Source: Micromonospora inositola (GTDB lineage: Bacteria; Actinomycetota; Actinomycetes; Mycobacteriales; Micromonosporaceae). From it: DNA of 64,000 bases. Below are positions 1 through 10,731 of the stretch, in pieces. How positions within the stretch are numbered: position 1 is the first letter of the stretch; each line of letters opens with the position of its first letter. Made by a program: the position numbers and the translations under genes. The notes beneath the pieces are model-generated. The model was not told where the DNA came from and searched no databases. It was given only the letters and a program-made list of their open reading frames with translations. The DNA lies in NCBI RefSeq assembly GCF_900090285.1, contig NZ_LT607754.1, positions 620,001 to 684,000 on the forward strand. Direction: 5' to 3'.

Positions 1-422
1 CGCCAGGCGGCCGCCTCGCCCCACCCCACCCGGTACGCCCGGGCGTAGGAGGCGACGTCGGTCTGGTACACGGCGACGGTGGGCAGCCCGTGCCGGGTGG
101 CCAGGGAGGCGCCGGCCGCGCCGAGGACGAACGGGCTGGCCAGGTGGACGACGTCCGGCTCGTGGCCGAGCAGCGCGCCGGCCAGCCGGGCGCTGGGCAC
201 GCCGAGCCGGAAGCCCTGGTACCGCGGGATCGGCACGCTGGGGATGCGCACCACCGGGTACGGCAGCCGGTCGGCCGCCCGGCCTCGCGCGCCGGCCGGC
301 GCCGGCGCGATGACCAACGGCTCGTGCCCCCGCGCCACCAGGTGCTCCGCGGTCCGGACGACGGAGTGCGCCACGCCGTTGACGTCCGGCGGGAACGACT
401 CGGTCACGATGGCGATCCGCAT
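1..422 (-). CDS. GT4-family glycosyltransferase (mannosyltransferase type), C-terminus off window
   Basis: Only the first ~140 residues are present; the gene runs off the left edge. The protein starts MRIAIVTESFPPDVNGVA, the usual opening of actinobacterial GT4 enzymes of the MgtA/PimB group, which transfer mannose or a related sugar from a nucleotide donor to glycolipid acceptors at the inner membrane face. The N-terminal Rossmann half is visible: a VARGHEP turn near residue 30, then a PDVVHLASPF strand-loop near residue 90. Start is the ATG at 422, 91 bp downstream of the metallo-hydrolase stop on the same strand, so co-transcription is possible. The family is clear; the exact acceptor cannot be told. 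Confidence 0.85.
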   Translation of the reverse strand, partial: MRIAIVTESFPPDVNGVAHSVVRTAEHLVARGHEPLVIAPAPAGARGRAADRLPYPVVRIPSVPIPRYQGFRLGVPSARLAGALLGHEPDVVHLASPFVLGAAGASLATRHGLPTVAVYQTDVASYARAYRVGWGEAAAW

Positions 423-513
423 GGCCCGAGGGTGAAGGCCGCACCGGAGCGGCAGGCGACCGGCCGCTGACCGGCCGGCAAACAGTACGGCAACCCGGCG
501 CGCCGGGCGACGG

Positions 514-1260
514 TCAGACGTCGTAGCAGGCGCCGGGTCGGACCACCTCGAGGGGACCGGTGTACGCGACGGCGGCCGACTCCAGGGTGTGGGCCTCGCT
601 GCCCCAGGCCGCCACCAGGTGGGTGAGCAGCAGCCGGCCGGCGCCCGCCTTGGTCGCCACCTCGCCGGCCTCCCGGCCGGTGAGGTGCAGGTCCGGCGGG
701 TTCTCCACGCCGTCGAGGTAGCTGGCCTCGCAGAGGAAGAGGTCGGCGCCCTGGGCGAGCCGCAGCAACGCGTCGCAGAGGGCGGTGTCCGAGGAGTAGC
801 AGAGCACCCGCCCGTCGTGCTCCAGCCGCACGCCGTAGGTCTCGATCGGATGGTTCATCCGCTCGACGGTCACGGTGAACGGGCCGATCGGGAAGGTGCC
901 GGGCTGCAGGCCGTAGAACTGGTAGACGTCCTCGACGGTTCTGTCCGGCTGGTCGGAAGCGGCGGCAAGCCGGTCCGGCGCGCCGGCGGGCGCGTACACC
1001 GGCAGGGGCGGGTACGGCCCGTCGGGGGCGTACCGGCGCACCACCACGTACGACACCGCGTCGAGCATGTGGTCGCAGTGCAGATGGGTGAGGAGGATGG
1101 CGTCGGGGGCGTGCAGCCCGACGTAGCGCTGGAGCGTGGAGAGCGATCCCGAGCCGAAGTCGATCAGGAGCCGGAAGCCGTCCGCCTCCACCAGGTAGGC
1201 GGAGCAGGGGGATTCGGGGCCGGGGAAGCTGCCCGCGCAGCCGAGAACGGTCAGTCGCAT
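514..1260 (-). CDS. MBL-fold metallo-hydrolase (Rv1339-like)
   Basis: 248 residues with the RNase Z/cyclic-nucleotide phosphodiesterase type of metallo-beta-lactamase fold. The zinc motif THLHCDHMLD lies near residue 60, with further ligand candidates at MNHPIE (~135), SSDTAL (~158) and the terminal LLTHLV (~212). The M. tuberculosis counterpart by position, Rv1339, sits just past cysM and has been described as an atypical class II cAMP phosphodiesterase, so hydrolysis of a cyclic nucleotide or phosphodiester is the best guess. It follows cysM on the same strand after a 224-bp gap with a hairpin, so it probably has its own promoter. Start is the ATG at 1260. Family confident, substrate inferred. 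Confidence 0.82.
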   Translation of the reverse strand: MRLTVLGCAGSFPGPESPCSAYLVEADGFRLLIDFGSGSLSTLQRYVGLHAPDAILLTHLHCDHMLDAVSYVVVRRYAPDGPYPPLPVYAPAGAPDRLAAASDQPDRTVEDVYQFYGLQPGTFPIGPFTVTVERMNHPIETYGVRLEHDGRVLCYSSDTALCDALLRLAQGADLFLCEASYLDGVENPPDLHLTGREAGEVATKAGAGRLLLTHLVAAWGSEAHTLESAAVAYTGPLEVVRPGACYDV

Positions 1261-1445
1261 CCGGTCGTCCCGATGTCACGCCGAGTAGTCGACGCGCCGG
1301 CAACCGACCCGCCGATGATCTCTACCGACGCGTACGCCACGCTGCGCAGCCTACGCGTCGCCACTGCGGGTGAAGAATCATCTGCCGGAAGATGTCGTCA
1401 ACGTGACACCCGCACGCGTCTCGCGGCGGCCCGTGACGCAGAGTC

Positions 1446-1470
1446 GGCCGGCGGCAGGACGCCGCCGGCC
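1446..1470 (-). terminator. Hairpin downstream of cysM
   Basis: A perfect 10-bp stem, GGCCGGCGGC / GCCGCCGGCC, with a 5-nt AGGAC loop lies 15 nt past the cysM stop. There is no T-tract, as is usual for actinobacterial terminators. It would end the mec-cysO-cysM message before the metallo-hydrolase gene. Confidence 0.6.
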
Positions 1471-1484
1471 GGCCCCGTGGCCGT

Positions 1485-3354
<1,870 letters not shown>

Positions 3355-3361
3355 GCCGACC

Positions 3362-3367
3362 AGCCTA
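3362..3367 (-). promoter_or_regulatory. Putative -10 box of leaderless mec
   Basis: TAGGCT on the minus strand, 7 nt before the GTG of mec, placing the likely transcript start at the start codon. It gives mec-cysO-cysM a promoter separate from clpS. Confidence 0.5.
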
Positions 3368-3409
3368 GCGCCTGCCGCTGACCCCCGGCGAGGTGGCGAC
3401 CGTCACGAC

Positions 3410-3913
3410 TCAGTCGATCAGGGCGTTGAGCAGGGACTCCTGCAGATAGCCCAGGTACGCGTAGACCGACAGCTGGAACACCCGGGAGGAGGTCGGGTCC
3501 TCGGCGACCGCGTCGTCGAGCTCCTCCCCCAGGTCGGTGCCGTCCTTGATCTCCAGGCGGACGCCCATCGCCAGCCGGGCGTCGTTGAGCGCGCGCAGCC
3601 ACGCCTCGGCCGCCTCGGCGTCGAGGCGCACCTCGCCGCCCGCCGCGCCGGAGGAGTCGGGCAGCGCGGCGAGGATGGCGCCGGCCTGGTCGATCTTGGC
3701 GGTCTTCAGGTCGCCCTCGGTGTACCGCCGGAACTCGGCGGTGCTCGCCGAGTCGTCCGGGTAGACCTCCGGGAAGAGCCGGCCCACCACCGGGTCGCTG
3801 TGGTCGAAGCCGTCGGTGAGCAGCCCCACCACTTCGGAGGCGACCTTGCGCAGCACCCGGACCTCGTCCAGGGCCAGGTCCGCGACGTACCGGTCGCCCT
3901 GCCGGCGGAACAT
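3410..3913 (-). CDS. DUF2017 family protein (Rv1332-like)
   Basis: 167 residues, no signal peptide or membrane segment. Sequence and position, directly after clpS and before mec, match the DUF2017 family (M. tuberculosis Rv1332). No catalytic motif is seen: it is an acidic, largely helical protein with a repeated hydrophobic pattern (EVRVLRKVASEVVGLL near residue 16) and a C-terminal QLSVYAYLGYLQESLLNALI helix. The clpS stop and this start are 2 nt apart, or overlap as GTGA if GTG 3919 is used, so the two are translationally coupled and probably act together. Function not known. Confidence 0.85.
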   Translation of the reverse strand: MFRRQGDRYVADLALDEVRVLRKVASEVVGLLTDGFDHSDPVVGRLFPEVYPDDSASTAEFRRYTEGDLKTAKIDQAGAILAALPDSSGAAGGEVRLDAEAAEAWLRALNDARLAMGVRLEIKDGTDLGEELDDAVAEDPTSSRVFQLSVYAYLGYLQESLLNALID

Positions 3914-3915
3914 GC

Positions 3916-4206
3916 TCACGACCGGTCCACCGTCGCCCACAGGCCGTACGCGTGCAGCTGCGACGCGTCGTGCTCCATCCGCTCCCGGGCGCCGCTGGAG
4001 ACGACCGCGCGGCCCTTGTGGTGCACGTCCAGCATCAACTGCTCGGCCTTCTCCCGGCTGTACCCGAAAAGCTTCTGGAAGACCCAGGTCACGTACGTCA
4101 TCAGATTCACCGGGTCGTCCCACACGATCGTCACCCATGGCCGGTCGGAGACCGGCACCTCGTCGGTGTCCGGCGTCTCGACCGGTGCAACCTGTGGAGC
4201 CGCCAT
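3916..4206 (-). CDS. clpS: ATP-dependent Clp protease adaptor ClpS
   Basis: About 96 residues. ClpS hands N-end-rule substrates to the ClpAP/ClpCP protease. The family signature is intact: [20 protein letters not shown] near residue 24, the acidic/hydrophobic pocket that binds N-degron residues, then HHKGRAVV and a final HAYGLWATV. Start could be ATG 4206 (MAAPQVAP) or ATG 4215 (MGGMAAP), the latter having a slightly better GGTGG upstream. It heads the clpS-DUF2017 pair; the next upstream gene ends at 4310 on the same strand. Confidence 0.94.
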   Translation of the reverse strand: MAAPQVAPVETPDTDEVPVSDRPWVTIVWDDPVNLMTYVTWVFQKLFGYSREKAEQLMLDVHHKGRAVVSSGARERMEHDASQLHAYGLWATVDRS

Positions 4207-4309
4207 GCCCCCCATCGTGCCACCGGATCCGGGGAAGCGATGAACCGGAACGCCGCGCCGCCCCGGATCACCCTCCCGGGCGGCCGGAGACGGGTCGGCG
4301 CGGCCGACC

Positions 4310-5887
4310 TCAGGCGAGCAGGATGCCGTGGTCGACAGCATCGGTGAGCACCGCGCCCAACGAGAGACGGATCACCTCGAAGCGGCGGGACACCTCGCTG
4401 GAGAGCTCCAGCTCGACCTCACGCAGCGCCCGCTGCGCCCAGGAGCGCGCACCGTTCGGGTCGTCGTTGCCGGGCCCGCGCCAGTGCTGCCAGCAGCCCC
4501 CGGAGAGGGCCACCCCCACCGGCGGCAGGATCTCGACGCGTTCCGCCCCGGGAAAGCCGGCCAGCGCATCGATGGCGCCCGCGCCGCTCAGTCCGGCCAC
4601 CCCGCCGGTGCTGGTGACCAGGAGGACCCGGTCCAGCTCCCGAGCGGCCGGGTGGTCGGCGAGGCCCCAGCGCACGGCGTTGGCGATCCGCTGGCGCACC
4701 CCCTCGGCGAGGGGCGCGCCGAAGACCCGGGCGGCCGCCTCGTCGAGGATGGCCCGGGCGGCCTGGTCGCACTGGGCGGTGGCGAGCAGCGACAGGGCCT
4801 CCATCTCCCGGTCGAGCAGCTGCGGCAGGCCGGCGGGGCCGACCCCGAAGACGATCTCCTGCACCACCCGCAGGTGGATGTTGGCCAGCTCCAGGGCGAG
4901 GTGCTGGCGGATCCGCTGGGCGCAGAACCGGACCTGCCGGTCCAGCCGCTCGGCGAGGTCGCCCGGGTCAAGCCCTGGCACGACGGCCACCCGGCCGTGC
5001 TCGCCCGGCAGCACGGGCGGCTGCGCGCTGGCGCGGCGCAGCCCCTCGTCGGCGGCCCAGCCGACCAGGGCCCGGCGCAGCGCCGCGTGGTCGGCCTGCC
5101 GTACCGGGTACCACCGCGCCCCGGCGAGCGCGGGAACGGTGGCGAGCAGGGCGGCGCGGTGGGCCGCGACGGAGACCGCGGCCGGGTCGACCGGAACCCG
5201 GGCCCGGCCCCGGGCCGGGGCCCCGGGCCCGACGGGAGACGGGACGGAGGCCCCCGCATCCTCCGTCGACGTGCCCTCCGGCACCGGGGCCCAGCCGGCC
5301 AGCCCCGGGGTGACCATGAAGAAGACCTCCACCGGGGCGCGGGCGACCTCGGCCAGCAGGTGGAGCTCGACGGCGCTGAACGCCTGGTCGGCCGAGATCA
5401 CGAAGAGCAGCGCGCCGGCCCGGCCGACCGCGTCGAGCAACACCCGACCCCCGGCCAAGCCGAGCGAGCCGGTGTCCGGCGTGTCGAGCACGGCGAAGTG
5501 CCGCAGCAGCGGATCGGGGACGCTCAGCTCCACCCGGCGCGGGGGACGGGCCAGCGCCGGCCCGGCCGCCGCCTGGTCGGCCCCGTACGCGTGCGGCTGG
5601 CGGTAGCCCGGCACGTACGCCGCGCGGGTCGGCACCCGGGCGTGGTTGACCACCAGAAAACTGCCGGTCGGCACCGCCAGCACGCCGGCCGGGAGGTCGA
5701 GCAGGGCGGCGAGCACCTCGCGGCGCCCCGCACCGGCCGGGCCGGCGGCGACCACGGCCAGCCGCTCGTCCGGCCCCGGGGCGGGGGTCACGGGGAGCCG
5801 GGTGGGCAGCGGCCAGTGACACAGCCGCTGTGTCGACTCACCCGCGTCGTCGGGCACGTCGACCGCGGGGCGCGGACCCGGCTTCAT
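4310..5887 (-). CDS. Dynamin-like GTPase-related protein with degenerate P-loop
   Basis: 525 residues of unknown function. The N-terminal half looks like a GTPase domain of the dynamin/YfjP type: a P-loop-like GPAGAGRRE near residue 50 (normally GxxxxGKS, so the lysine is Arg here), a strand ending VLDTPDTGS near 140 in the G3 position, and a VFFMVTPG strand near 200. The C-terminal half is helical and charged. There are no membrane segments. Start ATG 5887 has GGGAGG 7 nt upstream; the frame stays open upstream only as a shadow of the divergent regulator gene. Binding and hydrolysis of GTP are doubtful given the lysine loss. Family call is inference. Confidence 0.6.
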   Translation of the reverse strand: MKPGPRPAVDVPDDAGESTQRLCHWPLPTRLPVTPAPGPDERLAVVAAGPAGAGRREVLAALLDLPAGVLAVPTGSFLVVNHARVPTRAAYVPGYRQPHAYGADQAAAGPALARPPRRVELSVPDPLLRHFAVLDTPDTGSLGLAGGRVLLDAVGRAGALLFVISADQAFSAVELHLLAEVARAPVEVFFMVTPGLAGWAPVPEGTSTEDAGASVPSPVGPGAPARGRARVPVDPAAVSVAAHRAALLATVPALAGARWYPVRQADHAALRRALVGWAADEGLRRASAQPPVLPGEHGRVAVVPGLDPGDLAERLDRQVRFCAQRIRQHLALELANIHLRVVQEIVFGVGPAGLPQLLDREMEALSLLATAQCDQAARAILDEAAARVFGAPLAEGVRQRIANAVRWGLADHPAARELDRVLLVTSTGGVAGLSGAGAIDALAGFPGAERVEILPPVGVALSGGCWQHWRGPGNDDPNGARSWAQRALREVELELSSEVSRRFEVIRLSLGAVLTDAVDHGILLA

Positions 5888-6079
5888 CAGGCTGCCTCCC
5901 GGTCGGGCAACCGGGTTGCAGTCCGGTCGCGTGGGAAGAATCCGGGTGGTGGCACCCCGGATGCCGGAAGAGTACGTGCGCAGCCCGTCCTCGGCCGAAC
6001 ACTTCGGATACTCACCAGTAATCAACAGCTTACTCAACTTCGCTGAGTGACGGCGTACGCGCGGACGGAGAACCGTCGA

Positions 6080-6085
6080 TATGCT
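6080..6085 (+). promoter_or_regulatory. Putative -10 box of leaderless LuxR-family gene
   Basis: TATGCT, 6 nt before ATG 6092. No Shine-Dalgarno sequence is present, consistent with leaderless translation. Confidence 0.5.
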
Positions 6086-6091
6086 GCCCGG

Positions 6092-8767
6092 ATGAGTCGG
6101 TGGGACTTCGTCGGCCGCACGGATGAGCTCGACCGTCTGTTGTCGGCGGTCGGCCCCGAGGGGCGTGGACTGCTCTTCAGCGGCAGCGCGGGGGTCGGCA
6201 AGAGCCGGCTGCTGCGGGAAGGGGTCGCCGCCCTGCCCACCGACCGGTACGCGATCTGGTCGGTCTCGGCCAGCGCCACCACCGCCGCGCTGCCCTTCGG
6301 CGGGCTGGTCCAGGTGCTCCCGGCCGACCAGCCCCAGGGCCTCTCCCCCGCCGGCATCCTGCGCTGGGCGGTGGACGTGCTGCAGGAGCAGGCGGCCGGA
6401 CGACCCATCGTGCTGGCGATCGACGACGCCCACCTGCTCGACCCACCCTCGGCGGCGCTGGTGCACCTGATCGCCCGGGCCGAGAACGCCACCGTGCTCG
6501 GGACGCTGCGCAACGGCGAGCAGATCCCGCTGCCGATCCGTGCCCTCTGGACCGATGATCTGGTCGACCTCGTCGAGCTGGGCCCGCTGGGCTCCGCCGA
6601 GACCACCGGGCTGCTCGCCGCGGTCCTCGACGGCCCGGTCGACGCCGGGTCGGCCGAGCGGCTGTTCCGGCTCTCCGCGGGCAATCCCCTGCTGCTGCGC
6701 GAACTGGTGCTGGCCGCCGCCGGTGGCGGCGAGCTGACCCGCACGTACGGCATCTGGAAGTGGACCGGCCGGCTGGAGCTGGCGCCGACCCTGACCGATC
6801 TGATCGACACCCGGGTCGGCCAGCTCACCCCCGGCGTCCGCTCGGTGGTCGAGCTGGTCGCCTTCGGTGAGCCGCTCGGCCTGCAACTGCTGGAGCGGGC
6901 GGTGGAGCCGACCGATGTGGAGACCGCCGAGGAGCGCGGCCTGATCAGTCTGGTGCTGGACGATCGGCGGCTGGACGTGCGGCTGGCGCACCCGCTCTAC
7001 GGCGAGGTGATGCGCCGGCAGTGCCCGGTGAGCCGGACCCGCCGACTCCAGGCGACCCTGGCCGACCTGCTGGAACAGGTCGGCACACGGCGCCGCGACG
7101 ACCTGCTCCGGGTGGCGGTGTGGCGGCTGGACTCGGGCACCGCGCAGGACCCGGCCCTGCTGCTCGACGCGGCCGCCCAGGCCTTCGGCCGGTACGACGT
7201 GCCGTTGGCGACCCGGCTGGCCCGGGCCGCGCTGGAGGCCGACGGCGGGTTCGACGCCGCCGAGCTGCTCGCCACCATCCTGATGTTCGCCGACCGGCCG
7301 GACGAGGCGATCGAGGTGCTCGACTCGGTCGCCGGGGACGTCCGCTCCGACCGGCGGCGCAGCCGCTGGCTGACCGTGCGCGGCATGGTCAGCTACTGGG
7401 GGCTGAGCCGGGAGTCCACGGTGGAGGAGATCGGCGCCCGCGGCGCCGAGCTGACCGACCTGGCCGATCTGGCCCGGGTCCGCGCCTTCGAAGCGATCAT
7501 GCGGCTGCACCGGATGGACACCGGCGTCGCGCGACGGCTGGCCCAGTCCGTGCTGGACCGCCCGGCCGCCCCGGTGGCCGCCCGGGAGCTGGCCCGGTGC
7601 ACTATCGCCCACCTCCAGGCCGCCCAGGGCCAGTTCCGGCGCAGCGCCACCGCGATCGCCCGGGTGCAGGCCGAGGCGGCGCGCTGGCGGGGCGACATGC
7701 CGTACCTCCAGCTCGCCATGGAGCTGGCCCGGGGCACCCGGCTCGCGCTCTCCGGGGACCTGGCAGGCATCGACGCGATCGTGGCGGACGAGTTCGCCGA
7801 CCTCGCGGGCGCCGGCGACTTCCGGCTCGGCACCGGCTACCTGGCCATTCTCCAGGCGTACGCGGCACGGCTGCGCGGGCAGAGCGACGAGGCGTTGAAG
7901 ACCAGCCTCGGCGCCTGCGCGGTGCTCGCCACCAGCCGGGTGTACGCCGGGCTGGCGCACGCCGAGCGCGCCCAGGCGGCGGCCCTGCGCGGCGACCCGG
8001 CACACGCCGCGGAGGCGATGGCCGAGGCGGACCGGACCCACGCCCCCGGGATGGCGGTGCTCTACCCCTGGCTGGAGCAGGCCCGTGGCGCGGTGCTCGC
8101 CGCGAGCGGCGACCTGCCCGGCGCGACCAAGCACCTGGGCCAGCTCGCCGACCGGCTCCGCGCGGACGGGCTCACCGGTCACGAGATGCTGGTTCTGCTC
8201 GACCTGGTCCGGCTGGACCAGGCCGCCGTCCCGGTCGGCCCGACCTGCACCGACGGCGGCCGGCGTACGGTGGCGCAACGCCTGGCCGAGCTTTCCGAGC
8301 AGGTCGACGGGGTGCTGCCGCCGCTGCTCGCCCGGTACGCCCGCGCCGCCGTGGCGGACTCCCCCACCGACCTGCTCGCCGTCGCCGACGACCTGGCGGG
8401 GCTCGGCCTGACCGTGCACGCCGCCGAGGCGGTCGCGCTGGCGCTGCACCGGCTGCGGCAGAGCCGCTCCGCCGCCACCGGTCCGGCGCGGGAGCGACTC
8501 GCCGCCCTGCTGAGCCGCTGTGACCAGGTCTCCACGCCGGCGCTGCGACTGCTTCGCCCGGCGTTGACCGAACGGGAGTGGGAGGTGGCGCGCCTCGCCG
8601 CCGCCGGGGTGACCAGCCGGGCCATCGCGGAGCGGCTCTACCTGTCCAGCCGGACGGTGGAGAACCACCTCCAGCGCGTCTACAGCAAGCTCGGCGTGGC
8701 CGGGCGGGCCGAGCTGAAGGCCGCCCTCCGGTCGACGCCGGGCCACGACGGCACGGATCCCGCCTGA
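6092..8767 (+). CDS. Large LuxR-family ATPase transcriptional regulator (LAL type)
   Basis: 891 residues. An N-terminal AAA-type ATPase starts at once (VGRTDELDRLL), with Walker A GSAGVGKS at residues 31-38 and Walker B IVLAIDDAHLLD near 113. A long helical TPR-like middle (roughly 330-800) is the usual sensor/dimerisation region. The C-terminus is a LuxR/GerE helix-turn-helix (LTEREWEVARLAAAGVTSRA near 825, then RTVENHLQRVYSKLGV). Such regulators bind ATP and an inducer and activate catabolic or secondary-metabolite genes. It is divergent from the GTPase-like gene and 16 bp upstream of pncB, which may be a target, though the sequence does not show that. Start ATG 6092 rather than an earlier TTG/GTG because of the -10 box placement. 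Confidence 0.92.
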   Translation: MSRWDFVGRTDELDRLLSAVGPEGRGLLFSGSAGVGKSRLLREGVAALPTDRYAIWSVSASATTAALPFGGLVQVLPADQPQGLSPAGILRWAVDVLQEQAAGRPIVLAIDDAHLLDPPSAALVHLIARAENATVLGTLRNGEQIPLPIRALWTDDLVDLVELGPLGSAETTGLLAAVLDGPVDAGSAERLFRLSAGNPLLLRELVLAAAGGGELTRTYGIWKWTGRLELAPTLTDLIDTRVGQLTPGVRSVVELVAFGEPLGLQLLERAVEPTDVETAEERGLISLVLDDRRLDVRLAHPLYGEVMRRQCPVSRTRRLQATLADLLEQVGTRRRDDLLRVAVWRLDSGTAQDPALLLDAAAQAFGRYDVPLATRLARAALEADGGFDAAELLATILMFADRPDEAIEVLDSVAGDVRSDRRRSRWLTVRGMVSYWGLSRESTVEEIGARGAELTDLADLARVRAFEAIMRLHRMDTGVARRLAQSVLDRPAAPVAARELARCTIAHLQAAQGQFRRSATAIARVQAEAARWRGDMPYLQLAMELARGTRLALSGDLAGIDAIVADEFADLAGAGDFRLGTGYLAILQAYAARLRGQSDEALKTSLGACAVLATSRVYAGLAHAERAQAAALRGDPAHAAEAMAEADRTHAPGMAVLYPWLEQARGAVLAASGDLPGATKHLGQLADRLRADGLTGHEMLVLLDLVRLDQAAVPVGPTCTDGGRRTVAQRLAELSEQVDGVLPPLLARYARAAVADSPTDLLAVADDLAGLGLTVHAAEAVALALHRLRQSRSAATGPARERLAALLSRCDQVSTPALRLLRPALTEREWEVARLAAAGVTSRAIAERLYLSSRTVENHLQRVYSKLGVAGRAELKAALRSTPGHDGTDPA

Positions 8768-8771
8768 ACTC

Positions 8772-8777
8772 TAGGCT
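8772..8777 (+). promoter_or_regulatory. Putative -10 box of leaderless pncB
   Basis: TAGGCT, 6 nt before the GTG of pncB, starting within 5 nt of the LuxR-gene stop codon. It suggests pncB-pncA is transcribed independently of the regulator. Confidence 0.55.
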
Positions 8778-8783
8778 GGACCG

Positions 8784-10070
8784 GTGAGCACCCTTCGCCC
8801 CGCGCTGCTGACCGACCACTACGAGCTGACCATGGTCAGCGCCGCCCTGCGGGACGGCACGGCCGACCGCCGCTGCGTCTTCGAGGTGTTCAGCCGGCGG
8901 CTGCCGGCGGGCCGCCGCTACGGGGTGGTCGCCGGCACCGGACGACTGGTCGAGATGATCCGGGACTTCCGGTTCGACGCCGACGAGGTCGACTTCCTGC
9001 GCCGCACCGGCGTGGTCGACGACCGGGCCGCCGACTGGCTGGCCAACTACCGCTTCACCGGCGACGTCGACGGGTACGCCGAGGGTGAGCTCTTCTTCCC
9101 CAACTCCCCGATCCTCACCGTCTCCGGCGGCTTCGCCGAGTGCGTGGTGCTGGAGACGCTGGTGCTGTCGGTGCTCAACCACGACTGCGCGGTCGCCGCG
9201 GCGGCCGCCCGGATGGTGACCGCCGCCCGGGGCCGGGCCCTGATCGAGATGGGGTCCCGCCGGGCGCACGAGGAGGCGGCGGTGGCCGCGGCCCGGGCGG
9301 CGTACCTCGCCGGGTTCCGGTTCACCTCGAACCTGGCCGCCGGCCAGCGGTACGGCATCCCCACCGCCGGCACCGCCGCACACGCGTTCACCCTGCTGCA
9401 CGACGACGAGAAGGCGGCGTTCGCCTCGCAGGTCGCCACGCTGGGCAAGGACACCACGCTGCTGGTCGACACGTACGACATCGGCCAGGGCATCCGTAAC
9501 GCGATCGAGGTGGCCGGGCCGGAGCTGCGGGCCGTCCGGATCGACTCCGGCGACCTGGCGGTGATCGCCCAGCAGTCCCGCGAGCTGCTCGACTCGCTCG
9601 GCGCCACCGAGACGAAGATCATCGTCTCGGGCGACCTCGACGAGTACGCCATCGCCTCGCTCGCCGCCGAGCCGGTCGACATGTACGGCGCCGGCACCGC
9701 CGTGGTGACCGGCTCCGGCGCGCCCACCGCCGGCCTGGTCTACAAGCTGGTCGAGGTGGACGGGCGGCCGGTGGTCAAGCGCTCCGAGCACAAGGCCACC
9801 ATCGGCGGCCGGAAGGTGGCGGTACGCCGGCACAAGCCCACCGGCACCGCCACCGAGGAGATAATCGTGCCGCAGGGCGTACCGGACCGGCAGCCCAACG
9901 ACCGGCTCCTCCAGCGCTCGTTCGTGGTGGACGGCGAGCCGGCGGCGCTGCCGACGCTGGACGAGTCGCGGGAGCACCTGCGGGAATGCCTGATCTCCAT
10001 CCCGTGGGAGGGCCTGAAGCTCTCCGGTGGCGACCCGGCCGTACCGGTGACCGTCGTACCCGCGAGCTGA
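8784..10070 (+). CDS. pncB: Nicotinate phosphoribosyltransferase
   Basis: 428 residues. Converts nicotinate plus PRPP to nicotinate mononucleotide in the Preiss-Handler NAD salvage route. It has the N-terminal TDHYELTM motif, the FEVFSRRLP segment and the IDSGDL phosphate-binding motif near residue 253, and spans the full family length. It is followed 16 bp later by pncA, so nicotinamide is deamidated and its product used by the same operon. In M. tuberculosis pncB1 (Rv1330c) also neighbours clpS. GTG start at 8784, apparently leaderless. Confidence 0.95.
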   Translation: MSTLRPALLTDHYELTMVSAALRDGTADRRCVFEVFSRRLPAGRRYGVVAGTGRLVEMIRDFRFDADEVDFLRRTGVVDDRAADWLANYRFTGDVDGYAEGELFFPNSPILTVSGGFAECVVLETLVLSVLNHDCAVAAAAARMVTAARGRALIEMGSRRAHEEAAVAAARAAYLAGFRFTSNLAAGQRYGIPTAGTAAHAFTLLHDDEKAAFASQVATLGKDTTLLVDTYDIGQGIRNAIEVAGPELRAVRIDSGDLAVIAQQSRELLDSLGATETKIIVSGDLDEYAIASLAAEPVDMYGAGTAVVTGSGAPTAGLVYKLVEVDGRPVVKRSEHKATIGGRKVAVRRHKPTGTATEEIIVPQGVPDRQPNDRLLQRSFVVDGEPAALPTLDESREHLRECLISIPWEGLKLSGGDPAVPVTVVPAS

Positions 10071-10086
10071 GAGAAGGGGCGCTCCG

Positions 10087-10668
10087 ATGGCGAACGCGCT
10101 GATCATCGTGGACGTGCAGAACGACTTCTGCGAGGGCGGGTCCCTCGCGGTGGCCGGCGGGGCCGACGTGGCGGCCGGCATCTCCCGGCTGCTCGCCGCC
10201 GAGCCGGACCGGTGGGACCACCTGGTCGCCACCAAGGACTACCACGTCGACCCGGGGGAGCATTTCGGTGACCCGCCGGACTACGTCGACTCCTGGCCCC
10301 GGCACTGCGTGGTCGGCACCGCCGGCTCCGAGTTCCACCCGAACCTGGAGACCGGGCGGGTGGAGGCAATCTTCCACAAGGGCGAACACGCGGCCGCGTA
10401 CTCGGGCTTCGAGGGGCACGCGGGTGACGGCGAGTGCCTGGCCGACTGGCTGCGGGCGCGGCGGGTGGACCGGGTCGACCTGGTCGGCATCGCCACCGAT
10501 CACTGCGTCCGGGCCACCGCGTTGGACGCCGCCCGGGAGGGCTTCGGGACCACGGTGCTGCTGGACCTCACCGCCGCGGTCGCGCCGATGACCCTCGACG
10601 TGGCGCTGCGGGCGATGGACGGCGCCGGGGTCACCATGCTCGGAGAGCCTGTGATCAGGGCCGCTTGA
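10087..10668 (+). CDS. pncA: Nicotinamidase
   Basis: 193 residues, isochorismatase-like hydrolase that converts nicotinamide to nicotinate. The catalytic triad D9, K98, C140 and the metal ligands D51, H53, H59 and H73 are all present and match the spacing of M. tuberculosis PncA (which also activates pyrazinamide). A good AGAAGGGG lies ahead of ATG 10087. It forms an operon with pncB. Confidence 0.96.
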   Translation: MANALIIVDVQNDFCEGGSLAVAGGADVAAGISRLLAAEPDRWDHLVATKDYHVDPGEHFGDPPDYVDSWPRHCVVGTAGSEFHPNLETGRVEAIFHKGEHAAAYSGFEGHAGDGECLADWLRARRVDRVDLVGIATDHCVRATALDAAREGFGTTVLLDLTAAVAPMTLDVALRAMDGAGVTMLGEPVIRAA

Positions 10669-10731
10669 CCAGGTAATCGCTTGCGACTGTCGTACCCGGC
10701 GTCGAGGATGGCGCCGGAGGTACGGACCGTC

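Noticed and set aside
423..513. GACCGGCCG repeats between the MBL and glycosyltransferase genes
   Set aside because: Only two short copies in a GC-rich spacer, expected by chance at this composition.
5888..8746. Very long minus-strand open frame continuing upstream of the GTPase-like gene
   Set aside because: It runs antisense through the whole LuxR-family gene, is low-complexity and Arg/Gly/Pro-rich, and has no homology; it is the usual GC-rich antisense shadow.
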